Source: CAYZYO01 sp964482585 (GTDB lineage: Bacteria; Bacillota; Syntrophomonadia; Syntrophomonadales; Syntrophomonadaceae). Taken from it: a DNA stretch of 26,991 nucleotides. This document shows, one piece after another, positions 20,984-26,991 of the stretch. Every line of letters starts with the position of its first letter. The first letter of the stretch is position 1. The stretch spans positions 1 to 26,991 of the forward strand of contig CAYZYO010000014.1 in the NCBI GenBank assembly GCA_964482585.1, read 5' to 3'. Made by a program: the position numbers and the translations under genes. The notes under the pieces are model-generated. The model had not been told where the DNA came from. It saw only the letters and a list, made by a program, of their open reading frames with translations, and did not search any database.

Positions 20984-22438
20984 TCATTGAAACTCCTTCA
21001 TCTTCCGGTATAGCATAGTTCTATGAATACCTAATCGCCTGGCGGTTTCACCTATACACCCGTTACATTCAGATAATACTTGATCAATATATTCCTTTTC
21101 TATTTTTTTTAAAACGCTTTTCAAGGTTCCGGTGTATCTCCTGTTGGTATCCGTATATGAGAAATCAGAAAAGGAGGGTCTGGGTTGTGTAGTATTATCA
21201 TCATAGCCATCTTTTCTCTCATTAATTAAGGCATTTGCATTCACAAAATCCAACCTATCCAATCTGTTATCTTTAGATGTTATAACCAGTCTTTCGATAA
21301 CATTCCTGAGCTCTCGCGCGTTTCCCGGCCAGCTGTACCCTAACATTTCTTGTAAACCGTCAGGGGTAATAATTTTTTCAGTCGAATACTTTCTGTTATA
21401 CTCTTCAAGAAATCTCTCAGCCAACGCAATTATATCGTCAGGGCGTTCCCTTAATGGAGGTAAAGCTATGGGTATTACATTAAGACGATAATACAAATCA
21501 CTTCTGAATTCATTTTTCTCCACCATTACTTGAAGGTCTCTATTTGTGGCCGTAATTAATCGGACGTTTGTTCTGGTTATTCGTGTATCTCCTAGTCTCT
21601 GAACTTCCCCGGTTTCTATTATCCTTAGTAGCTTAGACTGCATTACCAAAGGCAAATCACCAATTTCATCGAGAAATAAGGTTCCTCTGTGGGCAATTTC
21701 AAAAAGTCCGGCTTTTCCCTGGGAATTTGCACCTGTAAAAGCCCCAGATACATAGCCAAAAAGTTCTGATTCCAATAACTCTGTAGGAATTGCTGCACAA
21801 TTTACAGGAATAAAAGGCTCATCAGCTCTGTTACTATTAATATGAATTAATCTAGCCATCACATCTTTACCCGTCCCCGACTCACCAAGTAAAAGTACAG
21901 TGCTATCAGATTTTGCAATAAAGGTGCACTTCTCAACTATTTCTTTCATCTTTTTGCTCTTAGACACTACTTCCTGCTGTTTAATATCCTTTTCACCTAA
22001 ATAGGTTACGGCTCTTTTATATTGAACTGCTCTATTTTGTTCTTGTTTAAACGCTTTAATATATCTTTCCAGTATATTAACATCACGTGAATTGACAACA
22101 ACCATTATAATTTCATCGTCTTTTCCAAGAACTGGAGTGGCGGTGGCCACTATTGGATATCCGTTCTTATTTTTTAATATTCGACTGACAACTGAACAGG
22201 TTTCTATTGATTCCAAAACTACTGAACGGTCAAGCAGCCCTTCTTTCACAATATCCTTTAAATTTCTTCCTTGAATTTGCTGAGGATCAACGCCTAATAG
22301 TTTTCCTGTGGCTGCGTTACATAAAAGTACTTTGCCATGTTTATCGGAAACAAGTACTGCATCAAATGAATTATTAATAACCGTTGAGAAGTCTTTAATT
22401 GAAAAATTCTCTTTAGTCACTTTATTAATATGATTCAT
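20984..22438 (-). CDS. Sigma-54-dependent activator with PAS sensor domain
   Basis: The 484-residue enhancer-binding protein activates sigma-54 RNA polymerase by ATP hydrolysis. An N-terminal PAS domain (about residues 15-125) would sense a signal; there is no receiver domain. The AAA+ core has Walker A GESGTGKD (185-192), the sigma-54-contacting GAFTGA (232-237), Walker B TLFLDE (253-258) and a RERPDDI sensor region. A C-terminal Fis-type helix-turn-helix (ETARRLGIHRTMLYRKM) binds DNA. An ATG follows a G-rich GGGGGGTAAG site. It lies between the beta-oxidation operon and the sigma-54-promoted acyl-CoA ligase and faces the latter tail-to-tail. Confidence 0.95.
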   Translation of the reverse strand: MNHINKVTKENFSIKDFSTVINNSFDAVLVSDKHGKVLLCNAATGKLLGVDPQQIQGRNLKDIVKEGLLDRSVVLESIETCSVVSRILKNKNGYPIVATATPVLGKDDEIIMVVVNSRDVNILERYIKAFKQEQNRAVQYKRAVTYLGEKDIKQQEVVSKSKKMKEIVEKCTFIAKSDSTVLLLGESGTGKDVMARLIHINSNRADEPFIPVNCAAIPTELLESELFGYVSGAFTGANSQGKAGLFEIAHRGTLFLDEIGDLPLVMQSKLLRIIETGEVQRLGDTRITRTNVRLITATNRDLQVMVEKNEFRSDLYYRLNVIPIALPPLRERPDDIIALAERFLEEYNRKYSTEKIITPDGLQEMLGYSWPGNARELRNVIERLVITSKDNRLDRLDFVNANALINERKDGYDDNTTQPRPSFSDFSYTDTNRRYTGTLKSVLKKIEKEYIDQVLSECNGCIGETARRLGIHRTMLYRKMKEFQ

Positions 22439-22497
22439 CTTACCCCCCCTACAATTCTAACTCCCGCCTTTCTTTTTATAATTTGAACTAAATGTAA

Positions 22498-22511
22498 TAT
22501 AGTAAACTATA
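22498..22511. promoter_or_regulatory. Palindrome upstream of the sigma-54 activator
   Basis: TATAGTAAACTATA is a perfect inverted repeat around two bases, 60-73 bases before the activator start. It could be an autoregulatory site or simply part of an AT-rich promoter. Confidence 0.25.
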
Positions 22512-22640
22512 TACTAATGATTAAACATTCCTTTTCTAGTGTTTATTTGCTTATGTTAATATATGGAGTAATTTCCTTTTTATTACAATGTATTATATTA
22601 TATCATACTTACCCTTTCAGAAAAGCTGAAAATAGTAGTA

Positions 22641-22667
22641 TTAGAGGAAGCTGCAAGCTTCCCCTAA
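22641..22667 (-). terminator. Hairpin after the thiolase gene
   Basis: TTAGAGGAAGCT and AGCTTCCCCTAA form a 12-pair stem with one mismatch and a three-base loop, 53 bases after the thiolase stop on the minus strand. The following T-run is poor, so termination would be weak. The GAGG...CCTC pattern resembles the core of repeat family 1, and it may be a distant member. Confidence 0.45.
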
Positions 22668-22719
22668 TAATTTATTACGAACAATAAGTACCTGGTATTA
22701 TTTTTAACATTGATATTAA

Positions 22720-23916
22720 TTAACCAACTTTTATTACTATTGACCCTGCTATGTCACCAGCGGCACATCCTGTAAATGCTCCAATACCTCCACCCTGCAC
22801 AGCTAATGCTTCAATAAGCTCTATTATGGCTCTTCCTGCAGTTGGTCCCTGGGGATGCCCATAAACCATGGAAGAACCATAATTATTCATAATCTCACGC
22901 GCAATACCAAGTTCTCTTTCAGTATTTGCATCATTTACTGCAAATGGATTGTGGGTTTTTACCTGGCTGAGATCACTGAGTTTTACGCCTGCAGCATTTA
23001 CGCCTGCCACTAATGCAGGTGCCGGAGCAGCTGCCATACGTCCAGGGGCAACTCTAACTGATGCATAACCTAATATCTGTACAGGTATATTCTTATCTTT
23101 GCTCATTGCAGCAGCTTTATCCTTGGTGGTTACGATAATTCCGCAATTACCGTCTGCAGGATGGGTCTGTCCGCCAAAGGTTACTACTCCCCCTTCATCA
23201 ACTGGCTTCAGTTTAGCCAGGGCTTCTCTGGTTGTCGAAGTAATTCCTTCATCCTCTTCAAGTACTATGACTTTTTTACCAGCTTTAATTTCTACAGGAA
23301 ACATATAGCGTTTCTGGAATGCTCTGTCATCTTTCAGGGCATCTTTGTATTGTTCATATCTCATAAAAGTAATATCATCACATTCTTCTTTGGTTATACC
23401 TTTTTCTTTAGCTACTGCTTCTGCTGTGCGGTACATCTTCAGACCTGCACCCGGTGATGGGTCTCGGTCAAAGTTATCCAGCACGATATTTTCTATATCA
23501 AGTGCGCCTTTTTTAGGATTAGGAGAAATCAGATAAGAGTTACTGGAAGCACGGTCAGTGGAAAGGCAGAAGCATGCAGAATAGTTGCCTAATTCAACAT
23601 CATTAGCTGCCAAAGCAAGGTTGGTTACTGAAGTTATACATACCTGGTTTAGCCCTATTGCAGGAATTTCTTTTTCCCGATTGGTAATAACTGCAGCAGC
23701 ATAAGCATGGGCGAAAAATGTCAACTGTGAGGTTATTGTCTGTCCATAATACAAAAAATCCATCTCTGTCGGATCAATACCTTTTTCTAAAAACCAGCGT
23801 CTTGCGGTATTAGAACCTAATACAACGGGATTCTCATTCTTTAACGATCCATTCCACCGGATAAATGGTGATGAATAATATCCTCCATAAGGTATAAAAG
23901 CTTTGGTATATGCCAT
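22720..23916 (-). CDS. Thiolase-family acetyl-CoA acetyltransferase, atypical
   Basis: The 398-residue protein fits the last step of beta-oxidation, cleaving 3-ketoacyl-CoA to acetyl-CoA. The acyl-accepting cysteine is Cys93 in LNQVCITS. The C-terminal part shows VYGHPQGPTAGR (His near residue 352) and GGGIGAFTGCAAGD (Cys near 382), the other catalytic residues. It is unusual in lacking the CGSG context after the nucleophile and in having HNPFAVND where most thiolases have NEAF. ATG follows AAAGGAGG. It is the last gene of the oxidation cluster, 86 bases after the acyl-CoA dehydrogenase. Confidence 0.85.
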   Translation of the reverse strand: MAYTKAFIPYGGYYSSPFIRWNGSLKNENPVVLGSNTARRWFLEKGIDPTEMDFLYYGQTITSQLTFFAHAYAAAVITNREKEIPAIGLNQVCITSVTNLALAANDVELGNYSACFCLSTDRASSNSYLISPNPKKGALDIENIVLDNFDRDPSPGAGLKMYRTAEAVAKEKGITKEECDDITFMRYEQYKDALKDDRAFQKRYMFPVEIKAGKKVIVLEEDEGITSTTREALAKLKPVDEGGVVTFGGQTHPADGNCGIIVTTKDKAAAMSKDKNIPVQILGYASVRVAPGRMAAAPAPALVAGVNAAGVKLSDLSQVKTHNPFAVNDANTERELGIAREIMNNYGSSMVYGHPQGPTAGRAIIELIEALAVQGGGIGAFTGCAAGDIAGSIVIKVG

Positions 23917-23950
23917 TTAAAAAACCTCCTTTTTCTTTAACAAGTTTTCT

Positions 23951-23969
23951 TAAAAATGATTCTCATTCA
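23951..23969. promoter_or_regulatory. Fur-box-like palindrome between acyl-CoA dehydrogenase and thiolase
   Basis: On the minus strand TGAGAATCATTTTTA matches the 7-1-7 Fur box (TGATAATNATTATCA) at 11-12 of 14 positions. It sits in the 86-base gap upstream of the thiolase ribosome site. A single resemblance in AT-rich DNA is weak evidence. Confidence 0.25.
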
Positions 23970-24002
23970 AAAGTGTCTTTCTGCTTACTCAGCCTAATTC
24001 AT

Positions 24003-25757
24003 TTACACTATATACTTTGCTGCTGTGGTTACATCTGAGGCAATCTCCTGCCGAATATTAATAGTATTGCTAGGAGTATACTTACACAGTTCTTGCAGTT
24101 CATAGAGTCTTTTGACTAGTTTTTCTCCTTCTTCTAAAGATGCGACCACTTCTTGGGCAATATTGTAAACAGTATTAATTGCAGTATTTATAAATACTGT
24201 CGCCATGTTAAGCTTGATTCTGGCAGACTCCTTTCCATTTACAGTTACTGCCTTTTGAGCTCGAAGCCAAGCACTTTCCATCCCAAAAGTTAAGATTGCC
24301 ATATCGGCAATTTTCCCTACGATTTCCTGGTATTTAAGAATGTTCTTCTCATATTTATCAAGTGCAGCCCCAAGAACGAATAGTAAAATATCCTTGGCAG
24401 CTTGAACTAAATCACCTTCAGTATCCCGGGTCGAAACTCCACCTGCTATCCTGGTTTGCACCTCAGCAATGTTTTCTTTTAGTGGTATTTGCCCATTTAA
24501 CCCCCTGCGTATTAAAGTACTTGTAATAACAGTACGGTTTATTTCATTGGTACCTTCAAAAATACGATATACCCGGCAGTCTCTGTATAGTCTTTCAATC
24601 GGGTACTCTGAAGTAACACCATACCCTCCGTGAATCTGCACTCCCTCGTCCATTACATACCCCTGGACCTCTGTTGCAAATACTTTACTCATAGAGCACT
24701 CCATAGCGTACTCCTCAATACCATTGGCTACCACCTGTCCGCCATCAGGCCCCGAAATATCTAAACTATTCATCATACCTTCCAGTAAGCCTCCAATACG
24801 GTAAACCATGCTCTCGGCTACATACGTTCTGGTGGCCATTTCGGCAAATTTTTCTTTAATCAGGCCAAATTGTGAAATAGATTTCCCAAATTGCTGACGG
24901 TCATTAGCAAACTGAGCAGCCAGTTCTATAGCATACTTACAATTCCCTACCGCGTTACTGCCTAGTTTATAACGCCCCATGTTCAAAATATTAAAAGCAA
25001 TAATGTGACCCTTTCCTATTTCAAACAAAACATTTTCTACTGGTACTTTTACATCTTCCAATATCAAAGTCCGGGTGGAAGAACCTTTGATACCCATTTT
25101 GTGTTCCTCCGGTCCAGTAGAGAGCCCTTCGGAGTCAGCATCCACTATAAAGCCAGTAAACTTCTGACGGTCGATTTTAGCAAATACAATAAAAATATCT
25201 GCAAAGCCAGCATTAGTGATGAATTGCTTGGTACCATTCAGAATATAGTGGGTGCCATCCTGGCTAAGTACGGCCCAGGTCTTAGCAGCCAGGGCATCAG
25301 AGCCAGCACCAGGCTCGGTCAATGCATAGGCTGTAGCTATTTCACCAGAGACTATCCCAGGTAAATATCTTAGCTTTTGTTTATGGGTCCCGAAATACAC
25401 TATAGGCAGCTGCCCAATTCCAGTCTGCCCACCGTGGGTCATAGCAAAGCCACCGGCACGCCCCATGCATTCAGCAATAATGCTTGTGCTGATTTTGTCC
25501 ATAGCAAATCCTTCATATTCCTCAGGAACGTCAGTTCCCAGCAGACCTAACTCTCCTGCCTGCATAATGAGTTCTTTATTTAACCCTTCTTTTTTTTCTT
25601 CCAGATCGTCCATTTGGGCAATAACCTTGTCCGTTATAAAGCCTAAGGCCGTACGATGAATCATTTTATGTTCGTCAGTAAAGTCTTCCGGAGTAAAAAC
25701 ATTCTGGAGAGCAATTGTTTCAAGGAGAAAACTTCCTCCTTTAGGTATATCATGCAT
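24003..25757 (-). CDS. Acyl-CoA dehydrogenase
   Basis: This 584-residue FAD enzyme oxidises acyl-CoA to enoyl-CoA, the first step of beta-oxidation. YALTEPGAGSDA (144-155) and the GIKGSSTRT loop mark the flavin and substrate region, DRQQFGKSISQF the helical domain, and the catalytic base is Glu401 in RIFEGTNEI. About 175 residues follow the usual ~400-residue core, the layout of the longer VLCAD/ACAD9-like bacterial enzymes, with a helical C-terminal domain. GAGGTGA precedes the ATG. It lies 44 bases after the enoyl-CoA hydratase; in a syntroph its electrons would go to an electron-transfer flavoprotein, which is not encoded in the window. Confidence 0.93.
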   Translation of the reverse strand: MHDIPKGGSFLLETIALQNVFTPEDFTDEHKMIHRTALGFITDKVIAQMDDLEEKKEGLNKELIMQAGELGLLGTDVPEEYEGFAMDKISTSIIAECMGRAGGFAMTHGGQTGIGQLPIVYFGTHKQKLRYLPGIVSGEIATAYALTEPGAGSDALAAKTWAVLSQDGTHYILNGTKQFITNAGFADIFIVFAKIDRQKFTGFIVDADSEGLSTGPEEHKMGIKGSSTRTLILEDVKVPVENVLFEIGKGHIIAFNILNMGRYKLGSNAVGNCKYAIELAAQFANDRQQFGKSISQFGLIKEKFAEMATRTYVAESMVYRIGGLLEGMMNSLDISGPDGGQVVANGIEEYAMECSMSKVFATEVQGYVMDEGVQIHGGYGVTSEYPIERLYRDCRVYRIFEGTNEINRTVITSTLIRRGLNGQIPLKENIAEVQTRIAGGVSTRDTEGDLVQAAKDILLFVLGAALDKYEKNILKYQEIVGKIADMAILTFGMESAWLRAQKAVTVNGKESARIKLNMATVFINTAINTVYNIAQEVVASLEEGEKLVKRLYELQELCKYTPSNTINIRQEIASDVTTAAKYIV

Positions 25758-25801
25758 TTAGTTCACCTCACATTTCTTCGGGCGGTTTGGAATCCTTTTT
25801 C

Positions 25802-26581
25802 CTACCTATCTATATAGCTGGGCTTACGTTTTTCTACAAAGGCGGATATACCTTCCCTGCCATCAGCACTGGCAAAAGCAGTAACAAAATTTAAAATTTC
25901 TATATCCAGACCAGAAGTAATATCCACATTTCCCCCAGCATTTATGGCTGCTTTTGCCATTTGGAGTGCTACCAGGGGTTTGGATACCAGCTTTTCAGCC
26001 ATTTTCATTGTCTCATCCATAAGAGAATCTGCTGGTACAACCTTGTTAACTAACCCTATTTTTTCTGCAAAATTAGGATCAATCACATCACCAAAAAACA
26101 TTAATTCTTTCGCCCTGGTTGTACCGATAAGCCTGGGAAGCCGCTGGGTACCACCACCACCCGGGATAATTCCCAATCCGGTTTCGGGAAATGAAAATTT
26201 TGCAGTATCTGCAGCAATACGGAAATCGCACGATAGAGCTAACTCGCAGCCACCACCAAAAGCGATACCATTAATTGCAGCAATAACCGGTTTGGATAGA
26301 TTCTCCAATTTTGAAAAGGCTATTTTTGATCCCTGGCAAAAGTAATGTGCTTCAACCGGAGTCAGGGTAGCCATTTCCGACACATCAGCACCAGCTGCAA
26401 AGGCTTTATTACCAGAACCTGAAATAATTACAACTTTAACTGAATTATCAACCTGGAACTCATCAGCCGCCCTGACTAAATCTCGAAATACCCTACTATT
26501 CAACGGATTCATTGGAGGCCGATCAAGGGTTACAACTGCAATTCTATCTTTTATGGCAACCTGAATTGTTTCATAGGACAT
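25802..26581 (-). CDS. Enoyl-CoA hydratase (crotonase type)
   Basis: This 259-residue crotonase-fold enzyme hydrates enoyl-CoA to 3-hydroxyacyl-CoA. The oxyanion-hole segment is NKAFAAGADVSEM, and the two catalytic glutamates are Glu113 (GGGCELALSCDFRIA) and Glu133 (FSFPETGLGIIPG), with the usual 20-residue spacing. AAAGGGGAA precedes the ATG. It is between the 3-hydroxyacyl-CoA dehydrogenase (42-base gap) and the acyl-CoA dehydrogenase, in one operon. Confidence 0.93.
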   Translation of the reverse strand: MSYETIQVAIKDRIAVVTLDRPPMNPLNSRVFRDLVRAADEFQVDNSVKVVIISGSGNKAFAAGADVSEMATLTPVEAHYFCQGSKIAFSKLENLSKPVIAAINGIAFGGGCELALSCDFRIAADTAKFSFPETGLGIIPGGGGTQRLPRLIGTTRAKELMFFGDVIDPNFAEKIGLVNKVVPADSLMDETMKMAEKLVSKPLVALQMAKAAINAGGNVDITSGLDIEILNFVTAFASADGREGISAFVEKRKPSYIDR

Positions 26582-26623
26582 AGGCTATTCCCCTTTCCTT
26601 TTAGGATTCATTTTGAATTAAAA

Positions 26624-26991
26624 CTATTTTTTATAATCATACCAACCAGCACCGGTCTTCTTACCTAGTTTGCCAGAAGAAACAATAGCCTTAAGGGTAT
26701 AAGGCGGAGCCCAAAATGAATCCTTGGTTTCTTCATAAAAAACATCCAAAACTAATTTGGAAATATCAATTCCGGTAAAGTCCATCAGCTCAAAAGGACC
26801 CATCGGATAATTTAGGCCCATTTTTACCGCAGTATCGATATCGGCAGGAGTAGCTACACCTGTTTCAACAAGTCGAATAGCTTCCAGGAATTGAGGCAAC
26901 ATAACCCGATTTACGATGAAGCCTGGGGTGTCCTTCTTAACTTCTACAGTGGTCTTGCCAAAAGCTTGAGCAAGTTCAGATGCAATCTTGA
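26624..26991 (-). CDS. hbd: 3-hydroxybutyryl-CoA dehydrogenase, C-terminal part (cut by window edge)
   Basis: About 121 C-terminal residues are visible and the NAD-binding N-terminal domain lies beyond 26991. The piece opens with FGKTTVEVKKDTPGFIVNRV, the family's domain-linker signature. It continues with the C-terminal helical domain (AVKMGLNYPMGPFELMDF) and ends in GKLGKKTGAGWYDYKK, typical of Hbd. It would oxidise 3-hydroxybutyryl-CoA with NAD. It is upstream of the enoyl-CoA hydratase in the same operon. Confidence 0.92.
   Translation of the reverse strand, partial: KIASELAQAFGKTTVEVKKDTPGFIVNRVMLPQFLEAIRLVETGVATPADIDTAVKMGLNYPMGPFELMDFTGIDISKLVLDVFYEETKDSFWAPPYTLKAIVSSGKLGKKTGAGWYDYKK

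Noticed and set aside
25944..26345. 133-codon plus-strand frame opposite the enoyl-CoA hydratase
   Set aside because: It is a shadow of a strongly supported gene, without ribosome site or family match.

Overview
The window reads as chromosomal DNA of a low-GC, endospore-forming, anaerobic Firmicute. Two sporulation genes (spoVM, spoIIP), strong AGGAGG-type ribosome sites, and a fatty-acid beta-oxidation cluster with a CoA-transferase and an acyl-CoA ligase point to a syntrophic butyrate/fatty-acid oxidiser of the Syntrophomonas type. The genus is an inference from gene content; no 16S rRNA gene is present.

Layout. 1-331 is the start of an EF-G-like GTPase (minus strand). 402-2178 is a minus-strand operon: a DUF4264/YpmA-like small protein, signal peptidase I, SurE and a small overlapping membrane protein, with a visible promoter. 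2450-5381 holds a DUF366 protein, a butyryl-CoA:acetate-type CoA-transferase (plus), a small membrane protein and a YdcZ/DUF606 transporter. 5382-5771 is gene-free, with a G-rich tandem repeat, a dispersed repeat and an orphan terminator. 5772-9325 holds a TIGR04086 membrane protein, a 26-codon spoVM gene, a DinG-family Fe-S helicase and a hotdog thioesterase. 9488-10902 holds a 3D-domain protein overlapping tail-to-tail with a lipid kinase. 11152-15276 carries an MBL-fold hydrolase, a second hotdog thioesterase, a TetR regulator and ahcY, bracketed by two inverted copies of a palindromic repeat. 15516-18296 has spoIIP, a 14-TM-type MFS exporter and tRNA-Arg(CCG).

The right third is metabolic. 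On the minus strand, 3-hydroxyacyl-CoA dehydrogenase (cut by the window end), enoyl-CoA hydratase, acyl-CoA dehydrogenase and an atypical thiolase run in one direction and together cover one beta-oxidation turn. Next comes a PAS-AAA+-Fis sigma-54 activator. Beyond it, on the plus strand, is an acyl-CoA ligase with a consensus -24/-12 sigma-54 promoter and two phased TTGCAAC sites upstream. This suggests a small sigma-54-controlled fatty-acid activation module beside the oxidation operon.

The least-explained parts are noncoding: a modular palindromic repeat family (four clear copies), a second dispersed repeat (two copies), a canonical G-quadruplex motif, overlapping alternative hairpins after spoVM, and an 870-base gene-free stretch after the tRNA that contains an orphan terminator and the sigma-54 control region. 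A truncated radical-SAM gene fragment lies between the ligase and the activator.
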